From contig NZ_JBHEEH010000010.1 of assembly GCF_041929845.1 (NCBI RefSeq), positions 1-64,000 on the forward strand: a stretch of DNA of 64,000 nucleotides, written 5' to 3'. The notes beneath the pieces were generated by a model. It was not told the DNA's origin, did not search any database, and was given only the letters and a program-made list of their open reading frames with translations. Positions 18,324 to 26,867 of this stretch are shown piece by piece (the stretch's first letter is position 1; each line of letters begins with the position of its first letter). A program made the position numbers and the translations under genes. The stretch is from Paenochrobactrum pullorum (lineage in GTDB: Bacteria; Pseudomonadota; Alphaproteobacteria; Rhizobiales; Rhizobiaceae).

Positions 18324-19199
18324 CTAGATGCGAATGCGCAAACGTCCGGCCAGATCTTGGATGAACTGCCATGCAACCCGACCTGAACGATGGCCCCGGG
18401 TCGCAGACCAGGTGAGGGCTTCACGATGCAGCTGCTCTTGCTCGACCGGCAGTTTGTAATGTGTTGCATAGCCGTCGATCATTGCCAGATAATCATCCTG
18501 ACTACATTTATGAAAGCCGAGCCAAAGGCCAAAGCGATCCGAGAGCGAGACTTTCTCTTCAATCGCTTCTGATGGATTAATGGCGCTTGAGCGCTCATTA
18601 TCAATCATATCACGCGGCATTAAATGACGGCGGTTGGATGTTGCGTAGAAGATCACATTGGAGGAGCGGCCTTCAACACCGCCATCAAGCGCTGCTTTTA
18701 GTGATTTGTATGATGTGTCGTCATGGTCGAACGACAAATCATCGCAAAACAATATAAAGCGGTAAGGTGCTTTTTTGATGAGGTTCATCAATACCGGCAA
18801 TGAATCAATATCTTCGCGGTGAATTTCAATCAGTTTTAAGGCTGGTTCGTCACCACGTGCTGCATTGATGCTGGCGTGCGATGCTTTGACAAGGGATGAT
18901 TTGCCCATGCCGCGTGCGCCCCATAGAAGCACATTATTGGCCGGATAGCCTTTGGCAAAGCGTGTGGTATTTTCCACCAATTGGTCACGCACCAGATCAA
19001 CGCCTTGAATGAGATCAATATCAACGCGATTGACGGATTCAACCGGTGCCAAATAGGTTTGCTCCGGTTCCCAGACGAAGCAGTCTGCTTGCTCGAAATC
19101 TGGTGTAGCTGGCAGTGGGGCGGACAAACGCTCAACAGCAGCAATCAGACGATCAAGCTTATTTTCAAGCGTATCGGTTGTCGGACTTTTATTACTCAT
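18324..19199 (-). CDS. DUF815 family AAA+ ATPase
   Basis: A 291-residue protein of the DUF815 ATPase family. The Walker A loop is GARGMGKSS at about residues 94-102 and the Walker B-like strand is ILFCDDLSFD. A sensor-like ATSNRRHL follows, then an arginine-rich C-terminal lid. The biochemical role is not established in the family. It is opposite in strand to its neighbours and lies between the LytM lipoprotein and yajC, its usual place in rhizobia. Confidence 0.88.
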   Translation of the reverse strand: MSNKSPTTDTLENKLDRLIAAVERLSAPLPATPDFEQADCFVWEPEQTYLAPVESVNRVDIDLIQGVDLVRDQLVENTTRFAKGYPANNVLLWGARGMGKSSLVKASHASINAARGDEPALKLIEIHREDIDSLPVLMNLIKKAPYRFILFCDDLSFDHDDTSYKSLKAALDGGVEGRSSNVIFYATSNRRHLMPRDMIDNERSSAINPSEAIEEKVSLSDRFGLWLGFHKCSQDDYLAMIDGYATHYKLPVEQEQLHREALTWSATRGHRSGRVAWQFIQDLAGRLRIRI

Positions 19200-19415
19200 G
19201 CATTTTCCAGTCTAAGCCACGGTTTAATGACATTCCCTGCTCGGGCGTTTTTAAGCACCCATTTTGTTATCATGTGGCTGAAAAGAGGTGTAACATGGCA
19301 ATCGATAAGGGAAAAGTGGCCTCTATTGCTTTGCAACTGTTGCAATTGCCGCAATAACCATTGTAATGCCGGTATTAATTGCCTTTTGATTGAGGGTTTA
19401 AAGGAGATATCCCGC

Positions 19416-19757
19416 ATGTTCATTACCCCGGCCTACGCACAAACAGCAGGTTCGCCATTTGGTCCTGATATGCTCATGAGCATTCTGCCGTTCGTTCTCA
19501 TCTTTGTTGTTATGTATTTCCTCATCATTCGCCCTCAGCGCACGCAGATGAAAAAGCGTCAGGAACAGCTGGCAGCAATTCGTCGTGGCGACAGTGTCGT
19601 AACCGGTGGCGGTATTCTTGGTAAAGTGACCAAGGTTTCCGATGATGGTGAACTGGAAGTGGAAATTTCTGAGGGTGTACGCATCAAAGTATTGCGCACC
19701 ACAATTGCTGATGTTCGCAATAAAGGTGAACCAGTTGCTGACAATAAGAGCAAGTAA
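19416..19757 (+). CDS. yajC: Preprotein translocase subunit YajC
   Basis: A 113-residue accessory subunit of the SecDF-YajC complex. One membrane helix lies at about residues 20-42 (ILPFVLIFVVMYFLIIRPQ), followed by the RPQRTQMKKRQEQL cytoplasmic segment and VVTGGGILGKV. The frame is open far upstream, but AAGGAGAT at 19401-19408 marks ATG 19416. A strong terminator follows and secD/secF are not downstream, which departs from the common order. Confidence 0.93.
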   Translation: MFITPAYAQTAGSPFGPDMLMSILPFVLIFVVMYFLIIRPQRTQMKKRQEQLAAIRRGDSVVTGGGILGKVTKVSDDGELEVEISEGVRIKVLRTTIADVRNKGEPVADNKSK

Positions 19758-19793
19758 TTCTTGGTTGTCTGCTTAAGTAATTGAGCAGTTTTT

Positions 19794-19840
19794 AAAATAC
19801 CGCATAATACTGATTATCAGATCAGGTATGCGGTATTTTT
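19794..19840 (+). terminator. Intrinsic terminator after yajC
   Basis: A 13-bp stem (AAAATACCGCATA with TATGCGGTATTTT) with a 20-base loop ends in a T-run (19836-19840 and beyond). This is a classical rho-independent terminator, 37 bases after the yajC stop. Confidence 0.85.
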
Positions 19841-20396
19841 GTTTTTTTAATATCGTTATTGAAATTCATATTTATCCACTAGTTGAGTTTGCAGGGTGGA
19901 CTTGGCCGCAAAAAAAACATAAAGTCGAATCGTAGTGTGCGGCTCACCACATTGAGGCGTAATGGGATCACTACTGAGGCACGCGCATCTTATGCTGCAT
20001 TTATTGTCTCTATCTGACTGCAAACAGGCGGTCGGGCTTCATATGCCGAAGCATATCCCAAACCTGACATAATGGCTACCGCTAGGAATATGTCAGGAAC
20101 ATAAGCTCGTCTTTGTGGCAGCCTTTTACACGGATGTTCTTTCCGTGACGTTTTTTCTTTGAGCGTTGAAGGTTTCGCCACCATTGATGGTTGCGAGTTA
20201 TGTGTTTTTTGCCCGTTTTAATGCCGTGGATTACGGCATTGCTTCTGCTCGGGCTGAATTTGTTTTCGGCGTCTTTTGAAGCCTGTTTCAGCGTATTTTT
20301 GCTTGAATGAGCAAAAACGCGACGGGATTGGCATGTGTTTTTTTAAGTTTTGCCTTCGGGCTGGCATGGAAAAACAAAAAGAAGGAAAATAATTGC
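19841..20396. other. Long leader region upstream of the symporter
   Basis: No gene is supported in this 556-base stretch. It holds several inverted repeats: CCTGACAT/ATGTCAGG (20062-20069 with 20089-20096) and AATGCCGT/ACGGCATT (20220-20227 with 20233-20240). It could be a structured 5' leader of the symporter gene. No known riboswitch class was recognised. A 64-residue minus-strand frame at 19990-20184 lacks a ribosome-binding site and was not accepted. Confidence 0.4.
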
Positions 20397-22079
20397 ATGC
20401 AGGAGACTGAGTTCTTTCAGTTATCAGCAACCACAGCGGTTTTATTATTGCTGGGGTTTTATGGCGCGACATTCTTAATGTCGCTGACAATCGGCAGAAA
20501 AAACGAAACTGCTGACGGTTATATGGTTTCCAACAGTGCTGTCGGTTTTGGGCTTTCCGCAGCCAGTATGATTGCAACCTGGATATGGGCGGCATCTTTT
20601 TATGCAAGCGCCACTTCGGGATATAAATATGGCCTTTCCGGACCCATTCATTATGGTTTCTGGGGCGCATTGATGATTTTGTTCATCTATCCTTTTGGGA
20701 GACGTTTTCGTAAACTTGCCCCGCAGGCGCATACATTGGCCGAGGTGATCCATGCCCGTCACGGACGCTCCAGCCAGTTGATTATGGCTATCTCAAACCT
20801 GATCGGTAGTACCATCAGCCTGATGGTCAATTTCACCGCTGCCGGTGCACTTGTTTCTGTTTTAAGCCCATTGTCGTTTATTCAAGGTGTGTTGATCGCA
20901 GGCTTGGGCGTTTTATCCTATACATTGTGGTCGGGGTTCAGAGCATCTGTGATGACCGATTTTTCGCAATTGGTTGCGATGATCCTTTCAGCTGTAATTA
21001 TTATTCCGCTGATTTATATCAATGCGGGTGGCTCGGATATGATTGCCGATAATTGGCATCGCTTGTCACCGGAGCAAGCCAACTTCTTCTCAACAACAGC
21101 CATTTTAGAGCAGGGTGCACCCTATTTTGTTGCCGTTCTTGCCTACGCAATTGGTAATCAGACGATTGCGCAGCGTTTGTTTGCTGTGCGTGAAGACCTG
21201 ATCCAATCCACTTTTCTGACCGCAACTATTGGCTATGGTGCGGTTGTGATCGGTCTTGGTATGCTGGGCCTATTGGCTCTGTTTGCCGGTATTGTGCCGG
21301 TTGACGGTGATATGAATAATATTATTCCGCAAATGGCATCGGCTTACTTGCCGCCTATTGGCATTGCATTGTTCTTCATTTTGGTGATTGGCTCGCTATC
21401 GTCCACGGCGGATGCGGATCTATGCGCATTGTCAGCTATTGTGATGACCGATATTTACGGAAAAAATCTTGCTAAAGGTAAGCCGGACCCAATAAAAATG
21501 CTGCGCTGGGGCAGGGTGACGATGATCGTTGCCACTATGCTTGGTGTTATTCTGGCAACACTCCGCTTCGATATTTTGGTGATGCTGGTTTTTGTCGGTG
21601 CACTTTGGGGATCGATTGTTTTTCCGGTCATCGTCAGTTTTTACTGGAACCGTGTCAGCAACTTTGCCTTCACCACATCGGTTTTCTGTGCCGTTATTCT
21701 CTTTACCATCGTGCGGTTTGAACTGGTGCCTATCACTGGCTTTGTCGCATCATTTTATGAGTTCTGTGCAGCTATTGGCGGTGCTGTGGTGTTGGGACTG
21801 ATGACATTTGCCTTCTTCCGCAAAGAAGTCGCGTTTGTGGTTGCGGGGGCTGCCTTCTTGTTTTTTGTGCCGGCATTTCATGGTTTCTTACGCGATTACA
21901 TCGTTCTGACCGGTTCGCTGACGGCTTACGGCGTGAGTGCGGTTGTCTGTGTGGCATTGAGTCTGCGCAGCCAGGAACGCTTTGACTTTAATGTTCTGGC
22001 AAAACGCGTGACCGCTTTCCATGAAGAAGAGAAAAAACTCACTGATGTATCCGGTAATCTGGCACCCGCCAGAAGCTAA
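20397..22079 (+). CDS. Sodium:solute symporter (SSS family)
   Basis: A 560-residue polytopic membrane protein with about 13 predicted helices. The N-terminal helices carry GRKNETADGYMVSNSAVG and WIWAASFYASATSGYKYG, typical of the SSS family branch related to urea/polyamine DUR3-like carriers. SSTADADLCALSAIVMTDIY near residue 345 corresponds to the sodium-site helix. The substrate cannot be named. AAGGAAAAT lies before ATG 20397, and an upstream in-frame start at 20307 lacks this signal. A 41-residue membrane protein follows 24 bases after the stop. Confidence 0.85.
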   Translation: MQETEFFQLSATTAVLLLLGFYGATFLMSLTIGRKNETADGYMVSNSAVGFGLSAASMIATWIWAASFYASATSGYKYGLSGPIHYGFWGALMILFIYPFGRRFRKLAPQAHTLAEVIHARHGRSSQLIMAISNLIGSTISLMVNFTAAGALVSVLSPLSFIQGVLIAGLGVLSYTLWSGFRASVMTDFSQLVAMILSAVIIIPLIYINAGGSDMIADNWHRLSPEQANFFSTTAILEQGAPYFVAVLAYAIGNQTIAQRLFAVREDLIQSTFLTATIGYGAVVIGLGMLGLLALFAGIVPVDGDMNNIIPQMASAYLPPIGIALFFILVIGSLSSTADADLCALSAIVMTDIYGKNLAKGKPDPIKMLRWGRVTMIVATMLGVILATLRFDILVMLVFVGALWGSIVFPVIVSFYWNRVSNFAFTTSVFCAVILFTIVRFELVPITGFVASFYEFCAAIGGAVVLGLMTFAFFRKEVAFVVAGAAFLFFVPAFHGFLRDYIVLTGSLTAYGVSAVVCVALSLRSQERFDFNVLAKRVTAFHEEEKKLTDVSGNLAPARS

Positions 22080-22103
22080 TTTTGAAGTAAGAAAGGATAA
22101 TAC

Positions 22104-22229
22104 ATGAATATGCTTAGTCTTTATATTTTAATCTGGCCGGTGATTTCGACCGGTGTTTTGGCGCTGCTGGTTGTCTCGCTGTTCAGAGACATTATGCATG
22201 CACGCAAACACGGGTTGGTAATGATCTGA
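22104..22229 (+). CDS. Small membrane protein, putative transporter small subunit
   Basis: A 41-residue open frame with ATG at 22104 and a good AAAGGAT ribosome-binding site seven bases upstream. The protein is one hydrophobic helix (LYILIWPVISTGVLALLVV) followed by a basic tail FRDIMHARKHG. Tiny proteins of this kind accompany SSS symporters and are annotated as putative transporter small subunits. The function is unproven. A terminator directly follows, so it ends a two-gene operon with the symporter. Confidence 0.75.
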   Translation: MNMLSLYILIWPVISTGVLALLVVSLFRDIMHARKHGLVMI

Positions 22230-22237
22230 CCCATATT

Positions 22238-22268
22238 AAAAAGGGCAGCAATCTTGCTGCCCTTTTTA
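22238..22268 (+). terminator. Terminator after symporter operon
   Basis: A 14-bp stem formed by AAAAAGGGCAGCAA and TTGCTGCCCTTTTT with a 2-base top ends in a T-run. It lies nine bases after the small-subunit stop. Confidence 0.9.
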
Positions 22269-22269
22269 T

Positions 22270-22589
22270 TTGTTATAAAGAGATACGCCTTTTCATTTGC
22301 TTTTTGATGCTAGCTGTACCATATGAAGCAAAGGCGCTTGGGTCGGTGGTTAAAATCCGGCTTTCCCACGAAGGACTTTGTTGCGTCTGACTTTCTGCCT
22401 ACGTTAAATGGTTAACGTGCGGGAAGGTTTCTGCGTGATTTATTGCGCAGACACGACAGCGCAAGTCGCGTGGGAACAGAATGTTTCACGCCTCGTCGTT
22501 TTCATGTAAAAAACTGATTGATATCAGGTTGCGCCTGATGTCGTGAATGCGGTGGCATATTATTATGCCTGCCGCTGAAAGAGATTAAA
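22270..22589 (+). promoter_or_regulatory. Structured leader of DEAD-box helicase gene
   Basis: This 320-base region has no gene but carries a chain of hairpins: ACGTTAA/TTAACGT (22401-22407 with 22412-22418), a 9-bp stem at 22520-22542, and a 10-bp interrupted stem at 22549-22575, which ends 14 bases before the TTG start. Such structure just upstream of an RNA helicase gene suggests post-transcriptional control, for example by temperature or by the helicase itself. That is inference. Confidence 0.45.
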
Positions 22590-24008
22590 TTGTCGAATGA
22601 AGATTTAAGCAGCTTTGCTGCATTAGGTATTACCGGAGTTTTGCTCAAAGGCGTTGAAGCATCCGGTATGACTGAGCCGAAACCAATTCAGCAGCAATCC
22701 ATTCCGGCTCAGCTGGCCGGACATGATATTTTGGGTATTGCGCAAACCGGATCTGGTAAAACTGCGGCTTTCAGTTTGCCTATTTTGGAAAAAATTATCG
22801 GCCTTGGTGACAAACGTAAGGCGAAAACCGCCCGCGCACTCATCTTGGCCCCAACCCGTGAATTAGCGGTGCAGATTGAGCAGACAATCCGCACCATTTC
22901 AAAAAACGCTCATATTTCAACGGCTTTGGTTTTGGGTGGCGTTTCACGTTTGACCCAGATCAAACGTATGCAAGGTGGCGTTGATGTCCTGATTGCTACC
23001 CCCGGTCGTTTGACCGATCTGGTGCGTGAAAACTGCATTGATCTGTCCGATACCCGCTGGTTGGTTCTCGATGAAGCCGACCGCATGTTGGATATGGGAT
23101 TCATCAATGATGTGAAGCGCATTGCCAAGGGCACACATAAAGATCGCCAGACCGCATTATTTTCTGCAACAATGCCAAAAGAAATCGCAACATTGGCTCA
23201 AAGCTTGTTGCGTGATCCTCTACGCGTTGAAGTGGCCCCGCAAGGCACAACTGCTGCAGAAATTACTCAAATTGTGCATCCGGTTGTAACCAAAGAAAAA
23301 CGCCGTACTTTGTCCGGTCTTCTGACCGATCCTGCAATGAAAACGGTTATCGTATTCACCCGCACCAAACATGGCGCGGATGCGGTGACACGCCATCTGG
23401 AGCGTGATGGTTATGATGTGGCTGCCATTCATGGCAATAAGTCACAAAATGCCCGTCAGCGTGCTTTGAATGGCTTCCGTGACGGTTCGGTTCGTATTCT
23501 TGTTGCAACTGATATCGCTGCGCGCGGCATTGATGTGCCGGGTATTACGCATGTGGTCAATTATGACCTGCCGGATGAGCCGGAAACCTATGTACACCGT
23601 ATCGGCCGTACAGGTCGTAATGGTGCCGATGGTGCATCTATTACGCTTTATGATCCGGGTACCGAAAATCCGAAATTACGTGCAGTGGAACGCGTTGTCC
23701 GCAATAAGCTGCCGATGAAAGATGCGCCAGAGCCTAAAGGCCCGATGCCGGAACGCCCGCGTCTGGACAAGCCGGAAATTGCTGATCGTCCTGCCAGTAA
23801 CCGTGGCAAGCCAGGTGGCCAGAAAGCGGCAAACCGCAATTCACGTCCAAAGTTCCGTGCTGAGCGTAGCGAAGATCGTGGAGAAGCTGTCTGGACCAAT
23901 GATGGACGAGGCGAACAGCGCAGCAATCGTGGGTCATCTGCCCAGCCTGCTAAAAAGCCATATCGCCGTAGCCGTCGCCCGCAAAATACGGGTGGGCGTG
24001 CTGCCTGA
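22590..24008 (+). CDS. DEAD-box RNA helicase (RhlE-like)
   Basis: A 472-residue ATP-dependent RNA helicase. All core motifs are present: Q motif (PKPIQQQSIP), Walker A AQTGSGKT at about 50-57, PTRELA, VLDEADRMLDMGF at about 161-173, SATMP, IVFTRTKHGAD, ATDIAARGIDVPG and HRIGRTGR. The C-terminal 90 residues are basic and rich in Arg, Gly, Asn and Pro, an RNA-binding tail. It starts at TTG 22590 after a purine-rich GAAAGAGA. It resembles RhlE helicases that unwind structured RNA in ribosome assembly or decay. Confidence 0.9.
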   Translation: MSNEDLSSFAALGITGVLLKGVEASGMTEPKPIQQQSIPAQLAGHDILGIAQTGSGKTAAFSLPILEKIIGLGDKRKAKTARALILAPTRELAVQIEQTIRTISKNAHISTALVLGGVSRLTQIKRMQGGVDVLIATPGRLTDLVRENCIDLSDTRWLVLDEADRMLDMGFINDVKRIAKGTHKDRQTALFSATMPKEIATLAQSLLRDPLRVEVAPQGTTAAEITQIVHPVVTKEKRRTLSGLLTDPAMKTVIVFTRTKHGADAVTRHLERDGYDVAAIHGNKSQNARQRALNGFRDGSVRILVATDIAARGIDVPGITHVVNYDLPDEPETYVHRIGRTGRNGADGASITLYDPGTENPKLRAVERVVRNKLPMKDAPEPKGPMPERPRLDKPEIADRPASNRGKPGGQKAANRNSRPKFRAERSEDRGEAVWTNDGRGEQRSNRGSSAQPAKKPYRRSRRPQNTGGRAA

Positions 24009-24036
24009 TTGGCTTGCTCAAAAATGAAAAACTAAC

Positions 24037-24072
24037 AAAAGCCGCTATGTTACAATCATAGCGGCTTTTTTG
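24037..24072 (+). terminator. Terminator after helicase gene
   Basis: A 13-bp perfect stem (AAAAGCCGCTATG with CATAGCGGCTTTT) with a 7-base loop ends in TTTTTT, 28 bases after the helicase stop. Confidence 0.92.
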
Positions 24073-24202
24073 ATGTTTGGGCGCATGAAGCCTTGCTCAA
24101 ACAGCTTCAAATCCGCAACATATTTGCTTGAACTGTGAGTAGCTTACTCCTAGCCTGACCTCTCGAACTGATGTTAAAGTCATATTTTGAAAGGGAAATC
24201 CC

Positions 24203-25234
24203 ATGCAGTCTGTGATAGATGCAATCGGCAATACGCCTTTGATCCGCTTGAAAAAAGCATCTGAGATCACTGGCTGCGAAATATGGGGAAAGGCCGAATT
24301 TCTCAATCCCGGCCAATCGGTCAAGGATCGTGCCGCGCTTTATATTATCAGGGATGCGGAGAAGCGTGGCGTCTTGCGTCCCGGTGGTGTGATTGTGGAG
24401 GGTACTGCCGGTAATACCGGTATCGGCCTCACAATGGTTGCCAAAGCGCTTGGTTATCGCACCGTCATTATTATTCCGGAAACCCAATCGGGGGAAAAGA
24501 AAGATGCTTTGCGTCTGCTGGGTGCCGAACTGATTGAAGTAGCTGCCGCGCCTTATGCAAATCCGAATAATTATGTTCGGATGTCGGAACGTGTGGCACA
24601 GCAATTGGCGCTAACAGAACCGGAAGGCGCTGTTTGGGCAAATCAGTTTGATAATCTGGTCAATCGTCAGGCGCATATTGAAACAACAGCGGAGGAAATT
24701 TGGGCTGATACTGATGGAAAGATTGACGGTTTTGTCAGTGCGGTTGGGTCTGGTGGCACTTTGGTTGGCATCGGACTGGGGCTAAAAGCAAAAAATAAAA
24801 ATATTAAAGTGGCTCTGGCTGATCCGTATGGCGCGGCTCTATATTCCTATTACACGCAAGGGGTGTTGAAAGGAGAGGGTGATTCCATCACTGAGGGCAT
24901 CGGGCAGGGACGCATTACCGGCAATTTGCAAGGTTTCACTCCGGATCTGGCTTATCGCATCAGCGATAGCCAAGCACTGGAAATCCTTTATGATCTGGTG
25001 CAGCATGAAGGCCTATGCCTTGGTGGCTCCAGCGGTATCAATATTGCCGGTGCGATTGCTCTTGCTAAAGATTTGGGCCCCGGCCACTCTATCGTAACCG
25101 TTTTGTGTGATTACGGAAACCGTTATCAATCCAAGCTGTTCAATCCGGCCTTTTTGCGACAGAAAAATCTGCCTGTTCCGCAATGGCTGGAGAAAAAGAC
25201 AGACATATCAGTGCCATATGAAAGTGTACCATGA
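24203..25234 (+). CDS. cysK: Cysteine synthase (O-acetylserine sulfhydrylase)
   Basis: A 343-residue PLP enzyme that makes cysteine from O-acetylserine and sulfide. The PLP lysine is Lys41 in GQSVKDRAA. EGTAGNTGIGL, the phosphate-binding VGSGGTLVG and LGGSSGIN are all present. It is somewhat longer than enteric CysK because of a C-terminal extension, and family separation from cystathionine beta-synthase-like members is not certain. AAAGGGAAA lies before ATG 24203. Its stop overlaps the alaX start, heading a sulfur operon. Confidence 0.88.
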   Translation: MQSVIDAIGNTPLIRLKKASEITGCEIWGKAEFLNPGQSVKDRAALYIIRDAEKRGVLRPGGVIVEGTAGNTGIGLTMVAKALGYRTVIIIPETQSGEKKDALRLLGAELIEVAAAPYANPNNYVRMSERVAQQLALTEPEGAVWANQFDNLVNRQAHIETTAEEIWADTDGKIDGFVSAVGSGGTLVGIGLGLKAKNKNIKVALADPYGAALYSYYTQGVLKGEGDSITEGIGQGRITGNLQGFTPDLAYRISDSQALEILYDLVQHEGLCLGGSSGINIAGAIALAKDLGPGHSIVTVLCDYGNRYQSKLFNPAFLRQKNLPVPQWLEKKTDISVPYESVP

Positions 25235-25974
25235 CCTATAACACGAAGAAGCTTTTTCAGGATGATGCCTATTTACAAACAGCTGAAGCAGAAGTTGTGG
25301 CCATTACCGAGACAGGTGGTATCATTCTGGATCAAACCGTGTTTTACGCGACATCCGGTGGCCAACCCGGTGATAGCGGCAGTCTGACACATGCAGATGG
25401 TACGCAAATCCGCATTTTCACTACCATTACCGGCACTGATAAATCTGAAATTGTGCATCAGCCGGAAGAGGGCGCGCCAACCGTCAATGTCGGAGAAAAA
25501 CTGACATTGCAGATTGATTGGGCGCGCCGTTTGAAGCTGATGCGTATGCATACAGCCTGCCATATTCTCTCTGTCGTTTGCCCGTTTCCAATCACTGGTG
25601 CCGCAGTTGGAGAAGATGAAAGTCGCGTTGATTTTGCCGCGCCTGATGCACTTTGCACAAAAGAGCTTGTCACTGAGAAAATGATGGAGCTTGTTAATGG
25701 CAATCATCCGATCCATATCAAGTGGATTAGTGATGAGGAGCTGATTGCCAATCCAGGTTTGGTGAAATCTAAAAATGTGCGCCCGCCTGTTGGCAGCGGC
25801 CGTATCCGGCTGGTAGAAATTGGTGAAGATGCTGCATTGGATTCGCAACCTTGTGGCGGTACGCACGTTTCAATGACAGGTGAGGTCGGTGTATTGCATA
25901 TTGGCAAGATCGAGAATAAGGGCAAAGAAAACCGCCGCTTCCGCATTCGCTTTGGTAATGTCGTTTCCGTTTAA
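25231..25974 (+). CDS. Alanyl-tRNA editing protein AlaX
   Basis: A 247-residue free-standing editing domain that hydrolyses mischarged Ser- or Gly-tRNA-Ala. The N-terminal FYATSGGQPGDSG segment and the zinc ligands MHTACH and PCGGTH are visible. ATG 25231 overlaps the cysK stop (ATGA), indicating translational coupling. The pairing with cysteine and sulfur genes is seen in related genomes. One reason could be that serine-derived metabolites affect mischarging, but this is speculation. Confidence 0.9.
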   Translation: MTYNTKKLFQDDAYLQTAEAEVVAITETGGIILDQTVFYATSGGQPGDSGSLTHADGTQIRIFTTITGTDKSEIVHQPEEGAPTVNVGEKLTLQIDWARRLKLMRMHTACHILSVVCPFPITGAAVGEDESRVDFAAPDALCTKELVTEKMMELVNGNHPIHIKWISDEELIANPGLVKSKNVRPPVGSGRIRLVEIGEDAALDSQPCGGTHVSMTGEVGVLHIGKIENKGKENRRFRIRFGNVVSV

Positions 25975-26009
25975 GGTTTTAAACCGGTCATGGACCATGG
26001 GAGATCAGA

Positions 26010-26867
26010 ATGACGCAGACAAGCCGTTTTGTTGTATCACGTGACTGGTTGTTGGAAAATTTAAAGACACCAGGTGTGAGGATTGTTGACGCCTCATGGT
26101 ATTTGCCGGCTTCCGGGCGTAACGGCAAGGCCGAATTTGAGGCCGGACATATACCCGGTGCGATCTTTTTCGATCAGGACGAGATTGCTGATCATTCAAC
26201 AAATCTTCCTCATAGTTTGCCCTCACCGCAACTTTTTGCCCATCATATGGGCGCGGCAGGTATCACTCCACATGATACGATCGTGGTTTATGATGGAGCA
26301 GGTTATTTCTCGGCTCCACGCGTTTGGTGGATGTTCCGCATAATGGGAGCAGAAAACGTTTTTGTGCTTGATGGTGGTTTGGATGGCTGGAAAAAAGCCG
26401 GTTTTCCATTGACCACAGAAGTGACCAAAACTGCCGCATCCCTTTTCAAGCCTAAGTTTAATGCTGATGCGGTGGTAGGCTTTGATGAGATGCTCGAAAT
26501 TGTCAATCAAAGTTCGAGCCAGATTGCCGATGCGCGCGGTAAGGGACGGTTTACCGCGCAGGAAGCTGAACCGCGCGCGGGTCAGCGCTCCGGTCATATG
26601 CCGGGCGCGCGCAATGTGCCGGTGACTGAAATTTCTAAAAATGGCGAACTAAAGTCACTGGAAGAATTGCGTGATGTTTTTGTAAATGCAGGTATTGATT
26701 TATCGAAACCTGTCGTAACCAGCTGCGGTTCCGGTGTAACTGCGGCTGCACTTATTTTTGCTCTTGAATCACTCGGCCATGAAAAACACCGTCTATATGA
26801 TGGTTCATGGAGCGAATGGGGAGGGCGCAGCGATACCCCAATAGTGACTGGCGAGGCTGATGCCTGA
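26010..26867 (+). CDS. sseA: 3-Mercaptopyruvate sulfurtransferase
   Basis: A 285-residue protein with two rhodanese domains. The active-site loop is CGSGVTA in the C-terminal domain, the sequence characteristic of mercaptopyruvate rather than thiosulfate sulfurtransferases. WYLP near the start and YDGSWSEWG at the end are family hallmarks. GGGAGA precedes ATG 26010. It follows cysK and alaX on the same strand and overlaps the next gene by eight bases, so the four genes probably form one operon for cysteine synthesis and breakdown. Confidence 0.92.
   Translation: MTQTSRFVVSRDWLLENLKTPGVRIVDASWYLPASGRNGKAEFEAGHIPGAIFFDQDEIADHSTNLPHSLPSPQLFAHHMGAAGITPHDTIVVYDGAGYFSAPRVWWMFRIMGAENVFVLDGGLDGWKKAGFPLTTEVTKTAASLFKPKFNADAVVGFDEMLEIVNQSSSQIADARGKGRFTAQEAEPRAGQRSGHMPGARNVPVTEISKNGELKSLEELRDVFVNAGIDLSKPVVTSCGSGVTAAALIFALESLGHEKHRLYDGSWSEWGGRSDTPIVTGEADA

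Noticed and set aside
18981..19415. Upstream extension of the yajC frame by 145 codons
   Set aside because: AAGGAGAT directly before ATG 19416 and normal YajC length; the extension is antisense to the DUF815 gene.
20040..20130. ykkC/guanidine-type riboswitch upstream of the symporter
   Set aside because: A CTAGGAAT-like stretch was noticed, but the conserved ACGG and CCGAGAG elements are missing.
19990..20184. 64-codon minus-strand frame with one hydrophobic stretch
   Set aside because: No ribosome-binding site, no recognised family, and it lies in a repeat-rich non-coding region.
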